Shown one piece after another: positions 43,927 through 52,770 of a stretch of DNA of 57,455 nt. The DNA comes from Acidimicrobiia bacterium (lineage in GTDB: Bacteria; Actinomycetota; Acidimicrobiia; Acidimicrobiales; Poriferisodalaceae): positions 1 through 57,455 of the forward strand of contig JAJEEO010000004.1 in the NCBI GenBank assembly GCA_022820925.1, given 5' to 3'. How positions within the stretch are numbered: position 1 is the stretch's first letter; each line of letters opens with the position of its first letter. Below the pieces are notes generated by a model. It was not told the DNA's origin. It did no database searches and was given only the letters and a program-made list of their open reading frames with translations. A program made the position numbers and the translations under genes.

Positions 43927-45390
43927 ATGGCAGATGAAGCGATGAACGGCGAGACCAGCGCCCCGGTTCGCTACGACCTCGTCGTGATCGGCGGGGGGCC
44001 GGCGGGCTACGGAGCGGCGCTGTATGGCGGGGCCGCAGGCATGAAGGTCGCGCTGGTGGAACGGGACCGGCTGGGCGGAACGTGCCTGCACCGCGGCTGC
44101 ATCCCAGCGAAGGAACTGCTCGAGACCGCAGCGGTCTGGCGCACCGTCGGCGAGGCAGCCACATTCGGCGTGAATGTCGCACCGCCGGAGCTGGACTTCG
44201 GCGTCTCGCAGGAACGCAAGCAGCGCATCGTGGACGGCCTCGAGACCGGTGTGAAGGGCCTGCTTCGCCGCCGCAAGATCACCGTCTTCGAGGGCACCGG
44301 CCGGCTCGCAGCCGACCGGTCCGTCGTGGTGGACAGCAGCGAGTCCGGCTCGCAGACCATCGCCGGCGATTTCGTTCTGCTTGCCGCGGGCTCGGTGCCG
44401 ATCACGCTGCCCGGCTTCGAGCGCGACTCCTCGCTGGTCATGACCTCCGACGAGGTCTTGGCTCTCGACGAAGTGCCGGGCCGTGTGGCAGTGATCGGCG
44501 GTGGGGCCATCGGATGCGAGTTCGCGTCGATGCTCGCCGACCTCGGCGCGGAGGTGACGGTGCTGGAGTACGCCTCCCAGATTGTCCCCGGGGTCGACAT
44601 CGATATCGCCAAGGCGTTGACGCGGGCGTTCTCCAAGCGGGGCATCAAGGTGCTCACCGGCTGCCAGGTCACCGGCCACACGCCGCTCGAGGGCGGCGGC
44701 ACGACCGTGCAGTACACGACCGGCGGGTCGTCGGAGAGCGATGGCGAGGCGGCCGAAGTGGAGGTGGACGCCGTTGTCGTCTCAGTGGGCCGCAGGCCGT
44801 ACCCAGACCATCTCGGCCTCGACGACACCGAGGTCAATGTGGACGAGCGTGGCTTCGTCGTTGCCGACGAGCGGTGCCGCACGTCGATGGCCGGGGTCTA
44901 CGCCGTCGGAGACCTGATCAACACTCCGCAGCTCGCCCACGTCGGGTTCGCCGAGGCCATGGTGGCCGTGCAGGACATCTTGGGCGAGGAACCCGCACCT
45001 GTGGACTACGCCAACGTGCCGTGGGCTATCTACTGCCATCCCGAGGTGGCCTTCGCGGGGCTGTCCGAGGCAGCTGCCCGTGAGTCCGGCTTCGACGTCG
45101 TGACCTCTAAGCACCGCTACAGCGGCAACTCGCGCGCCATGATCGTCAACGACACCGAGGGCCTGGTCAAGATCGTGGCCGAGCGCGAGGCCGACGGGAC
45201 TGCCGGGCGCGTGCTGGGCGTCCACATGATGGGTCCCTGGGTCACCGAGCAGCTCGGCCAGGGCTACCTGGCGGTCAACTGGGAGGCCACCGTCGCAGAG
45301 GTGGCTGCCTTGGTGCAACCCCATCCGACGCTCTCGGAGCTGTTCGGCGAGACGATGCTGTCGCTCACGGGACGGGGATTGCACGGATGA
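43927..45390 (+). CDS. lpd: Dihydrolipoamide dehydrogenase (E3)
   Basis: 487 residues from ATG 43927, with TACCCT 9 nt upstream. FAD motif VVIGGGPAGYGAAL, redox-active disulfide C53/C58 in GGTCLHRGCIPAKELL, NAD domain VIGGGAIGCEFASML, second FAD contact GVYAVGDLINTPQLAH, and the C-terminal interface His-Glu in HPTLSELFGE. It reoxidises dihydrolipoamide on E2, giving NADH. It is followed after 39 bp by the E2 gene. Confidence 0.95.
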   Translation: MADEAMNGETSAPVRYDLVVIGGGPAGYGAALYGGAAGMKVALVERDRLGGTCLHRGCIPAKELLETAAVWRTVGEAATFGVNVAPPELDFGVSQERKQRIVDGLETGVKGLLRRRKITVFEGTGRLAADRSVVVDSSESGSQTIAGDFVLLAAGSVPITLPGFERDSSLVMTSDEVLALDEVPGRVAVIGGGAIGCEFASMLADLGAEVTVLEYASQIVPGVDIDIAKALTRAFSKRGIKVLTGCQVTGHTPLEGGGTTVQYTTGGSSESDGEAAEVEVDAVVVSVGRRPYPDHLGLDDTEVNVDERGFVVADERCRTSMAGVYAVGDLINTPQLAHVGFAEAMVAVQDILGEEPAPVDYANVPWAIYCHPEVAFAGLSEAAARESGFDVVTSKHRYSGNSRAMIVNDTEGLVKIVAEREADGTAGRVLGVHMMGPWVTEQLGQGYLAVNWEATVAEVAALVQPHPTLSELFGETMLSLTGRGLHG

Positions 45391-45429
45391 GCGCGGGATC
45401 GGGCGCCGTATGCCGGACGGGGCGGCGAG

Positions 45430-46821
45430 ATGACTGACCTGGTGCTGCCCCAGCTCGGCGAGACAGTCACCGAGGGCACGATCACCCGCTGGTTCAAGGG
45501 AGTGGGCGACTCCATCGCTGTGGGCGAGATGCTCTATGAGGTCTCCACCGACAAGGTCGACAGCGAGGTGCCTTCGCCGATGGAGGGCGTCATCACCGAG
45601 ATACGCGTCCCCGAAGGCGAGACGGTGGACGTCGGGACGGTGCTGGCGATCGTCGAACTGGCCGAGGGGGCCGTCGCGCCGCCGCCCGATGCAGCCGTCC
45701 CGCTGCCCAGTGCCGCGCCGGCGGAACCCGCTGCTGCTCCTGCAGCCGCGCCGGCACCGGTCGTCGCGCCCGCAGCGCCCGCCGTTGCGCCAGCGACTGG
45801 TGCACCCGCCGGCGGTGCACCGAACGGGCCTGCAGCCGACCATGGCAGCCACTTGCTGTCGCCCGTCGTCCGACGCCTGGTGCGAGAGCACGATCTCGAC
45901 CCTGCAGCGCTCGTGGGCACTGGCGTGGGCGGTCGCATCACGCGCTCGGACGTGCTCAACGCCATCGACGAGCAGCAGCGCTCCGCGGCCGCAACGACGG
46001 CCTCCGCAACGCCGACCGGGCAGCCGGCCGGTGAGCGCCCACTGGCGCCCAGCCCGCCCGAAGTGCCGGCACCCGTGGCGGCTGCTGCCGCGGCGGGATG
46101 GACCGATGGCGATTCCCGGTTCGAAGCGTTCAACAACATTCGACGTCGGACCGGCCAGCACATGGTGCACTCGGTTGCCACCTCGCCCCATGCGCTCACG
46201 ATCGTCGAGGTCGACTACGAGAACGTCGAGCAAGTACGCCGTGCACATCGCGAAGCGTGGCGGGCATCGGAGGGTTTCAGCCTCACCTACCTGCCATTCA
46301 TCGTGTCGGCGGTCTCCGACGCGCTGGGTCACTGGCCCCGCCTGAACGCCTCCGTCGAAGAAGGCGGCCTGAGGCTCTGGCGGCGCCGCGATGTAGGCGT
46401 CGCAGTGGATCTCAGCTACGACGGGCTCATCGTGCCGGTGCTGCGCGATGCAGACTCGCTGAGCCTGCGCGGCGTCGCTCGCACCATGAACGAGCTGGCA
46501 GGTCGTGCACGGGAGAAGCGCCTGACACCCGATGACATCACCGGCGGCACGTTCACGATCTCCAACAACGGCTCATTCGGCACCTACACCACCGCTGCCA
46601 TCATCAACCAGCCCCAAGTCGCGGTGCTGTCGACCGACGGGGTCGCCCGCCGCCCGGTCGTGGTGACCGACCGATTCGGCAACGAGAGCATCGTGATTCA
46701 TTCGGTGGGTCATCTGGCGATGGGCTGGGATCACCGGGCGTTCGACGGCAGCTACGCCGCCGGGTTCCTGGGGCACGTCCGCCAGATGCTCGAACAGCAC
46801 GACTGGGGAGCGGAGCTCTGA
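45430..46821 (+). CDS. 2-oxoacid dehydrogenase E2, dihydrolipoamide acyltransferase
   Basis: 463 residues. One lipoyl domain (1-76) with K42 in EVSTDKVDSEVPSP, then a Pro/Ala linker, a peripheral-subunit-binding domain (LLSPVVRRLVREHDLDPAAL then GTGVGGRITRSDVLNAI), a second Ala/Pro linker, and the catalytic domain ending with the HxxxDG motif DHRAFDGSYAAGFL. It carries acyl groups from E1 to CoA. Whether it serves pyruvate, 2-oxoglutarate or branched-chain substrates is not decided by sequence; aceE nearby favours pyruvate, and in actinobacteria one E2 can serve two complexes. Confidence 0.92.
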   Translation: MTDLVLPQLGETVTEGTITRWFKGVGDSIAVGEMLYEVSTDKVDSEVPSPMEGVITEIRVPEGETVDVGTVLAIVELAEGAVAPPPDAAVPLPSAAPAEPAAAPAAAPAPVVAPAAPAVAPATGAPAGGAPNGPAADHGSHLLSPVVRRLVREHDLDPAALVGTGVGGRITRSDVLNAIDEQQRSAAATTASATPTGQPAGERPLAPSPPEVPAPVAAAAAAGWTDGDSRFEAFNNIRRRTGQHMVHSVATSPHALTIVEVDYENVEQVRRAHREAWRASEGFSLTYLPFIVSAVSDALGHWPRLNASVEEGGLRLWRRRDVGVAVDLSYDGLIVPVLRDADSLSLRGVARTMNELAGRAREKRLTPDDITGGTFTISNNGSFGTYTTAAIINQPQVAVLSTDGVARRPVVVTDRFGNESIVIHSVGHLAMGWDHRAFDGSYAAGFLGHVRQMLEQHDWGAEL

Positions 46822-46826
46822 GGCTG

Positions 46827-48497
46827 GTGCCACCGATGCTGCGAATGCGCTGGCTGGGGCGGGTTCGCTACGCCGAGGCGCTCGACCTGCAGCGGCGGCT
46901 GTTCTCGCACAGCAACGACGATTACCTGCTGCTGCTCGAACACGACCACGTGTTCACCGCGGGACCGAGCGCGGACGACACCAACCTGCTGGTCGATCCT
47001 GCGAAGGTCGGTGCCGACTGCGTGCGCATCGACCGTGGCGGCGATTTCACCTATCACGGTCCTGGCCAGCTCGTCGGCTACCCGATCTTGACGCTGCCCG
47101 GTCGCCGCGGCGGCGGTCTGGCCGAGACGGCGGCCTACGTGTGCGACCTGGAGCAGGTGCTGATCGACGCACTGGCCGACCTGGGGCTGGGTGGTTGCGG
47201 CCGTTTGCGCGGGTACCCCGGTGTGTGGACCGATCTCGACGGCACGCCTCGCAAGCTCGCCGCCATCGGGGTGCGGCTCAGCCGCGGTCGCACCATGCAC
47301 GGTTTCGCACTCAACATCGACACAGACCTGTCGTGGTTCGATCGCATCATTCCCTGCGGCATCAGCGAGTACCGGCCGACGTCGCTTCGGGCCGAGGGCT
47401 GCGCGGCGACAATGCGCGAGGCGGTCGACGCAGTGGCTCGGCACGCCGCGCAACGTTGGGGTGAGGGGAGCATCGAGCGGGCCGAGGTGGCGTGGCGGCA
47501 CCGCACGTCAGACCTCAGTGCGTTCAGCCGGGGTCTGGGTCCCGGCTCCGTCGAGGTGGCCCCGCCTCGCAGCCGGGCGCGGCTCAGCGAGGCGGGTGTG
47601 AACGGCGGCTTGCACCTCGCCGATCGGAAGCCATCGTGGCTGCGCGCCCGCATGGATCTCAACGACGGCTACCTGCGACTGCGCCAGGTCATGCGGCGGC
47701 ACGACCTCGTTACGGTGTGCGAGGAGGCGGGCTGCCCCAACATCTTCGAATGCTGGGGCGCAGGCACCGCGACGTTCATGCTCAACGGGGAGCGGTGCAC
47801 GCGAGCGTGCGGCTTCTGCCTGGTCGACACCCGCCAGCCCGGCCCGCTCGACCCAGGTGAGCCCCGCCGGGTTGCCGACGCAGTTGCCGAGATGGGGCTC
47901 GACCATGCCGTCGTCACCGCCGTGGCCCGCGACGATCTGCCCGACGGGGGAGCGGCTGCGTTCGCCGAGACCATCACGGCAATCCGGAAACGATCGCCGG
48001 ACACGACGGTCGAGGTGTTGGTGCCCGATTTCGGCGGTGACCCAGCATCGCTTCACGCTGTGCTCGATGCGGGCCCCGATGTCCTGAACCACAACATCGA
48101 GACCGTCGCCCGCCTGCAGCGCGCCGTGCGCCCATCAGCGGGATACGCCCGCAGCCTGGCCCTGCTCGCACGCAGCGCCTCGGCGGGACACGTCACCAAG
48201 TCGGGCATCATCGTCGGCATGGGCGAGGACGACGCAGAAGTCGACGCCGTCCTGGCTGACATCGCGGCAGCAGGGGTGAGCATCGTGACCATCGGTCAGT
48301 ACCTGCGCCCTACCAGCCATCACATTCCCGTCGCCCGCTGGGTGCCGCCCGCCTCCTTCGGGCGGTGGCGGGAGGTGGGCGCCGCACTCGGTCTCGCACA
48401 TGTCGAGTCGAGCCCGCTGACCCGCTCGAGCTACCACGCCGCCGAATCCGCCGCAGCCGTGGATCTCAGCGCCCGTGTCCGCCCCGTCCCGGCGTAG
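46827..48497 (+). CDS. LipB-LipA fusion: octanoyltransferase and lipoyl synthase
   Basis: 556 residues. The N-terminal part (about 5-225) is LipB: GGDFTYHGPGQLVGYPIL, the Lys motif RKLAAIGVRLSRGRTMHGFA, and catalytic C177 in IIPCGISEYRPTS. The C-terminal part (about 265-550) is LipA: auxiliary cluster Cys C298, C303, C309 (CEEAGCPNIFEC), radical-SAM C324, C328, C331 (CTRACGFC), and the C-terminal SSPLTRSSYHA. LipB moves octanoate from ACP to E2-type proteins; LipA inserts two sulfurs using SAM and Fe-S clusters. Start GTG 46827 is first; ATG 46836 is an alternative. It lies 5 bp after the E2 gene, its likely substrate. Confidence 0.92.
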   Translation: MPPMLRMRWLGRVRYAEALDLQRRLFSHSNDDYLLLLEHDHVFTAGPSADDTNLLVDPAKVGADCVRIDRGGDFTYHGPGQLVGYPILTLPGRRGGGLAETAAYVCDLEQVLIDALADLGLGGCGRLRGYPGVWTDLDGTPRKLAAIGVRLSRGRTMHGFALNIDTDLSWFDRIIPCGISEYRPTSLRAEGCAATMREAVDAVARHAAQRWGEGSIERAEVAWRHRTSDLSAFSRGLGPGSVEVAPPRSRARLSEAGVNGGLHLADRKPSWLRARMDLNDGYLRLRQVMRRHDLVTVCEEAGCPNIFECWGAGTATFMLNGERCTRACGFCLVDTRQPGPLDPGEPRRVADAVAEMGLDHAVVTAVARDDLPDGGAAAFAETITAIRKRSPDTTVEVLVPDFGGDPASLHAVLDAGPDVLNHNIETVARLQRAVRPSAGYARSLALLARSASAGHVTKSGIIVGMGEDDAEVDAVLADIAAAGVSIVTIGQYLRPTSHHIPVARWVPPASFGRWREVGAALGLAHVESSPLTRSSYHAAESAAAVDLSARVRPVPA

Positions 48498-48529
48498 CGC
48501 TTCCCCGGTCAGCGAGAGGCATCGCGGCG

Positions 48530-49381
48530 ATGGCTGAGGGCGCACCGGTGGATGTGGCGACGGTGATGTGCCAGTGGGCCGCAGGGGGGCTGGCGTACCT
48601 GTGGGTGACCACACGCCGGCGGGAAGTCGGACTCGGCTACGGCTGGCTGCTGCGCTCGCTGTACGGGGTGATCGCCGCAGTCGGGGCTGTCACCGGCCTC
48701 GTGTTTGAGCCGAACGCCGTGCGTGACATGGCCTGTATTGCGATGGCACTGTGCGCCGGTGCGACACTCGTGCGCTCGGCCGTGCCCAACGTGCACCAAG
48801 CAGAGTCCCAGGTGCCGACCGACGATTCCGGCAGCGACCGCGGGGCGCCAGCTGAGTCCTCCCCGAGGAGGACGATCGAGGCCTTCGACCCGCGCTGGGA
48901 TCTCGTGGCGCCTCTCGTCGGACTGGTCGGGGTCATTGCTGCGGGACTCGGCGCGAGCGGCGACATCGCACCGGCGCTCCACCTCGCGCGTGTCGTTGTC
49001 GGCGCTGCATTCCTCGGTGTGGTGAGCGACTCGATGCTGCTCGGGCACTGGTACCTGGTGCAGCCTGGGCTGCGTCGTGAGCCGCTACGCGAGCTTGTGC
49101 GGCATCTCGGGGCGGTCTGGCCGTTGGAAGTGGGCTTGCTGCTCGTGCCGACCGGCATGATCGCAGTGCTGAACGGCTCGATCGACGACGGCTACGGCGG
49201 GCTGCTCGGCTGGTTCTGGGTCGCCTGCGCGGTCACCACCGTGGCGCTGGCAGCCGTGGCCATGGCGGCGCTGCGCGAGCGCCAGTACGCGGCTGTCATG
49301 GCGGCCACCGGGCTGCTCTACCTTGCAATCCTCACCGGCTTCGGCACCGACCTCGTCGCCCGCCTCACCCTCGCCGGATAG
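48530..49381 (+). CDS. Multi-pass membrane protein, unknown function
   Basis: 283 residues from ATG 48530 (GAGAGG upstream); the earlier part of the open frame overlaps lipB-lipA. About eight hydrophobic segments, among them WLLRSLYGVIAAVGAVTGLV, LVAPLVGLVGVIAAGLGAS, VVVGAAFLGVVSDSMLLGHW and YAAVMAATGLLYLAILTGFG. A polar loop at about residues 90-120 separates two halves. The SDSMLLGHWYLVQPGLRREPL stretch may carry a His-based site. No family recognised with certainty. Confidence 0.65.
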   Translation: MAEGAPVDVATVMCQWAAGGLAYLWVTTRRREVGLGYGWLLRSLYGVIAAVGAVTGLVFEPNAVRDMACIAMALCAGATLVRSAVPNVHQAESQVPTDDSGSDRGAPAESSPRRTIEAFDPRWDLVAPLVGLVGVIAAGLGASGDIAPALHLARVVVGAAFLGVVSDSMLLGHWYLVQPGLRREPLRELVRHLGAVWPLEVGLLLVPTGMIAVLNGSIDDGYGGLLGWFWVACAVTTVALAAVAMAALRERQYAAVMAATGLLYLAILTGFGTDLVARLTLAG

Positions 49382-49402
49382 ATCCGTTCGGAGGTTGCGC
49401 CC

Positions 49403-50251
49403 TCAGGCACCCGTCCATTCGGGCGGGCGTTTCTCGGCGAAGGCACGGCCGCCTTCTGTGGCGTCGTCGCTGGCGGCTACGAGGCGGCGCAGCGACTCGC
49501 CCATGCGGACAGCCTCGGTCCAGCCCATCCGTGCGCTGCGCCAGGCGACTTCCTTGACGGCTCGCACTGCGAGGGGCGCTCCCTGGCAGAGCCGCTCGGC
49601 CAGCGCTCGGGCCTCGTCCATGAGCGTGTCATGCGGCACCACCTTCCATGCCAGGCCCATCTCGCGGGCCCGCTCGGCATCGACGTTGTCGCCGGTCAGC
49701 AGCAGCTCCATGGCGTTCGCCCAGCCGATCTTGGGCGGCATGCGCATCGATCCCACGATGGTCGGCACACCGATCTTCACCTCCGGCATGCCGAAGATCG
49801 CCCGGTCCGAAGCGATCAGGAAGTCCGCCACCAGCGCGCCGGTGAGGCCGTAGCCGATGCACGCTCCGTTCACGGCCGCGATCGTGGGCTTCCACAGCTC
49901 CAGGCCGCTCTCGTAGCTGTTGACGGTCGGCGTCTCGAAGAACGTGCCCGACCAGATGCCTGCCGAGCCCCCGGTGCGGTCGCGCATATCGGCACCGGCG
50001 CAGAAGGCGCGGCCGGTGCCGGTCATGATCGCCACCCAGGCGTCGGGGTCGTTGTAGAACTCCAGCCACGCGGCGTTCAGGCACGCTCGCATCTCGCCGT
50101 TGATGGCGTTGAGCGCTTCGGGCCGGTTGTAGGTGATGGTGGCGATGTGGCCGTCGAGCTTGTAGGTCGCGGCGGCTGTCGGGGACGTGATGTCGGCCGG
50201 GGCGGACACCGCGCCCGGGTTCAGCGGTGAGGGAGCAGAAGCGTCGTCCAT
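49403..50251 (-). CDS. Enoyl-CoA hydratase/isomerase (crotonase family)
   Basis: 282 residues from ATG 50251, with ACGGAGGAC directly upstream as ribosome binding site. The crotonase oxyanion motif GRAFCAGADMRDR and the second half KPTIAAVNGACIGYGLTGALVADFLIASDRAIFGMPEVKIG are typical. The first catalytic Glu position falls in NGACIGYG with no Glu, and the second in the FGMPEVKIG region (Glu present). It may therefore act as an isomerase or on an unusual substrate. Divergent from the HpaB-family gene at 50391. Confidence 0.88.
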   Translation of the reverse strand: MDDASAPSPLNPGAVSAPADITSPTAAATYKLDGHIATITYNRPEALNAINGEMRACLNAAWLEFYNDPDAWVAIMTGTGRAFCAGADMRDRTGGSAGIWSGTFFETPTVNSYESGLELWKPTIAAVNGACIGYGLTGALVADFLIASDRAIFGMPEVKIGVPTIVGSMRMPPKIGWANAMELLLTGDNVDAERAREMGLAWKVVPHDTLMDEARALAERLCQGAPLAVRAVKEVAWRSARMGWTEAVRMGESLRRLVAASDDATEGGRAFAEKRPPEWTGA

Positions 50252-50390
50252 GTCCTCCGTTCTACCGCCCCCAGTCGGGTCCTTGCCCGCTGCCCGACGG
50301 GGCAACGGGATCGCCCGGGGCCAGAGAACTAGCGTTACGGCCGCCCGCACCGCACCCGCGCCGGCAACTGTGACGAATGGGGACCTCACG

Positions 50391-51776
50391 ATGCGCACTG
50401 GCCAGCAGTACAAGGAATCGCTTGCAGACGGACGCCTGACGTACTTCGAGGGCAAGCAGATCGACGACCTCGAGACCCACCCGATCCTCGGACAGACCGT
50501 CGACTCCACGGCCGAGGGCTATGACCGCTTCTACGACCCGTCGCCCGACGCCATGTCGCCGCTGATGACCGTGCCGCGAAGTGCGGACGATCTGCGCGAG
50601 ATGATCCCGCTGCTGCATTCGGCGGGGATGATGGCCCACGTCACCTACACGTCCATCCAGACGCTGAAGACCGCCGCCGGCCGCATGGTCGACTCCAAGC
50701 CGGATTACATCGAGCGGATGGATGCCTTCATCGACGAGGCACAGCGTGATGACGTGCGGATCACGCAGTGCATCACCGACGCCAAGGGCGACCGCAGCCG
50801 GCCGCCGGCCCGCCAGGACGACCTCGACTCCTATGTGCGCGTGGTGGATCGCCAGCGCGACGGCGTCGTGATCCGCGGTGCGAAGCTGCATATCACCGGT
50901 GCCTCGTTCGGCCATGAACTGCTCACCATCCCCACCAAGGCCATGAAGCCAGGCGAGGAGGACTGGTCGATCGGCTGCTCGGTGCCGGTGAACGCCCCCG
51001 GGGTGAAGATCATCAACACCACCTACGCGCCCCGCCACGAGGATTCCCGGGCATTCCCGGTGTCGGGCGAGCACCACCATCCCGAAGGCTTCGTGATCTT
51101 CGACGAGGTGTTCGTGCCTCACGAGCGAGTGTTCCTTGACGGCGAGACGCACTATGCCGCGGTGTTCGCGCATGCGCTGGGTCTGTGGGAGCGCCTCGGC
51201 GGGCTGTCGGCATTCGTGGAGGAAGCCGACCAGCTCGTCGGGCTGGCCCAGCTCGTGGCCGAGGCCAACGGCACGGCGGGGATCGGCCACGTCAAGGAGA
51301 AGATCTCCGAGTTGATCATCCACGCGACGCTCATCCGGGCTGCGCTGGAAGCGGCCATCGCTCACTGCTCGATCGGGCCCGAGGGGGCGGCGTTCCCCAA
51401 CGAGCTCTACACCAACGCCGGCAAGTTCCAGGCGGCGGCGAACTACAGCGCCATGGTGCGCCACCTGCACGACATCGCCGGCGGTGCGGTGCTCACATCG
51501 CCGGTGCCGGCCGACTTCGAGAATCCCGACGTCGGCCCGCTGGCCCGCAAATACATGTCCACCGGCCACGATGTGGACGGCGAGTACCGGGCCCGGCTGA
51601 TGCACACCATCCGAGACCTGACGGCTGATTCCTACGGCGGGTGGAAGTTCGTGACCAACCTGCAGGCCGGCGGCGGCCTGTACGCGCAGCGCATCGTGAC
51701 ACGCAAGCACTACGACCTCGACGCTGCCAAGCGCAAGGCGCTGGCCGTCGCGGGCCTCGCCGAAGCGGATCACTAG
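50391..51776 (+). CDS. HpaB-family protein (4-hydroxyphenylacetate 3-hydroxylase / AbfD superfamily)
   Basis: 461 residues from ATG 50391, with GGGGA 7 nt upstream. The superfamily motifs are TDAKGDRSRPP, AKLHITGASFGHELLTIPT, VFVPHERVFLDGE and the C-terminal NPDVGPLARKYM. In the 4-hydroxybutyryl-CoA dehydratase branch a [4Fe-4S] cluster is bound by a CX3C pair near residue 100; no such pair is seen here, so a flavin-dependent hydroxylase or another non-cluster activity is more likely. The reductase partner (HpaC) is not adjacent. Confidence 0.8.
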   Translation: MRTGQQYKESLADGRLTYFEGKQIDDLETHPILGQTVDSTAEGYDRFYDPSPDAMSPLMTVPRSADDLREMIPLLHSAGMMAHVTYTSIQTLKTAAGRMVDSKPDYIERMDAFIDEAQRDDVRITQCITDAKGDRSRPPARQDDLDSYVRVVDRQRDGVVIRGAKLHITGASFGHELLTIPTKAMKPGEEDWSIGCSVPVNAPGVKIINTTYAPRHEDSRAFPVSGEHHHPEGFVIFDEVFVPHERVFLDGETHYAAVFAHALGLWERLGGLSAFVEEADQLVGLAQLVAEANGTAGIGHVKEKISELIIHATLIRAALEAAIAHCSIGPEGAAFPNELYTNAGKFQAAANYSAMVRHLHDIAGGAVLTSPVPADFENPDVGPLARKYMSTGHDVDGEYRARLMHTIRDLTADSYGGWKFVTNLQAGGGLYAQRIVTRKHYDLDAAKRKALAVAGLAEADH

Positions 51777-51819
51777 TCGCCCGCTGAGGGGGTGACCGGC
51801 TTCTGGCGGTCCGCGCCCC

Positions 51820-51825
51820 TAGGTT
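51820..51825 (+). promoter_or_regulatory. Putative -10 box (TAGGTT) of the four-gene ABC-2 operon
   Basis: TAGGTT, 6 nt upstream of the GTG at 51832. Same arrangement as the other TANNNT boxes in the window. Confidence 0.45.
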
Positions 51826-51831
51826 GAGCGC

Positions 51832-52770
51832 GTGAGCGACGCTGCCGAGACGGCAATTGCCTCGACGACGGCGCTGACGCAACGATTCGGACCGACCGTC
51901 GCGCTCGACGCGATCGATGTCCAGTTGCAGCCGGGCGTGACCGGACTGGTCGGGGCGAACGGCGCGGGCAAGACGACGTTGATCAATGCGCTGCTGGGGT
52001 TGCGGGCCCCGACGTCGGGTTCAGCGATCGTGCTCGGGCTCGATCCCCGCAGCCAAGGCCCCGCGCTGCGGAGCCGAGTCGGATTCGCTCCCGAGCGCGA
52101 TGTGCTGCCCGACGAGATGCGAGCCGTCGATTTCGTGCGCCACCTGGCGCAGGTGCGCGGGCTGCCTCGCAGCGAGGCCCGCACACGGGCCTCGGACAGC
52201 CTGTGGCTGGTGGGGCTGGGCGAGGAGCGGACCCGCACACTCGGCACGATGTCGACCGGCCAGCGCCAGCGGGTCAAGCTCGCGCAGGCGATCGCGTCCG
52301 ATCCCCAGCTCGTGCTGCTCGACGAGCCGACCTCGGGGCTCGATCCGACCCAGCGCAGCGAGATGCTCACGCTCATCGGCGAGATCAGCAACGAGCATTC
52401 AGTCAACGTGGTGCTCTCGTCGCACCTGCTCAATGAGGTCGAGAGCGTGTGCGACCACGTCGTGGCGCTCGATGCCGGCCGGCTGGTGGCGTGCGGACCG
52501 CTCAGCGACCTCATCGGCGACGATGAAGGCGTCACGCTCGAACTCGTCGATGTCGCACAGCCGGCCGGCTCGGTGGATGCTGTCGAGCGTGCACTGCGTG
52601 CCGCGGGAGTCGCCCTCGAGCGCGTCGGCTCGACGCTGCGACTCGGCGGCCTGGAGCGTGACGAACTGTGCGACCGAGCTCGCGATGCGGTGGCCGACGC
52701 CGGTGCACGCATCCGGAGGCTCGAGACTCGCCGTCGCACCCTGGCCGACCTGTTCGAGACGGCGGCATGA
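51832..52770 (+). CDS. ABC transporter ATPase (first of the operon)
   Basis: 312 residues from GTG 51832. Walker A GANGAGKTT, signature LSTGQRQRVKLAQAI, Walker B LVLLDEPTSGLDP, H-loop LSSHLLNEVE. The C-terminal 90 residues (VTLELVDVAQPAGSVDAVER) form the domain usual in ABC-2 exporters. Its stop overlaps the next start (ATGA). Four genes alternate ATPase-permease-ATPase-permease and probably form one exporter or two related ones. Confidence 0.92.
   Translation: MSDAAETAIASTTALTQRFGPTVALDAIDVQLQPGVTGLVGANGAGKTTLINALLGLRAPTSGSAIVLGLDPRSQGPALRSRVGFAPERDVLPDEMRAVDFVRHLAQVRGLPRSEARTRASDSLWLVGLGEERTRTLGTMSTGQRQRVKLAQAIASDPQLVLLDEPTSGLDPTQRSEMLTLIGEISNEHSVNVVLSSHLLNEVESVCDHVVALDAGRLVACGPLSDLIGDDEGVTLELVDVAQPAGSVDAVERALRAAGVALERVGSTLRLGGLERDELCDRARDAVADAGARIRRLETRRRTLADLFETAA

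Noticed and set aside
50391..51776. 4-hydroxybutyryl-CoA dehydratase
   Set aside because: The TDxKGDR motif is shared with that enzyme, but the CX3C cluster pair expected near residue 100 is not present, so only the broader HpaB superfamily is supported.
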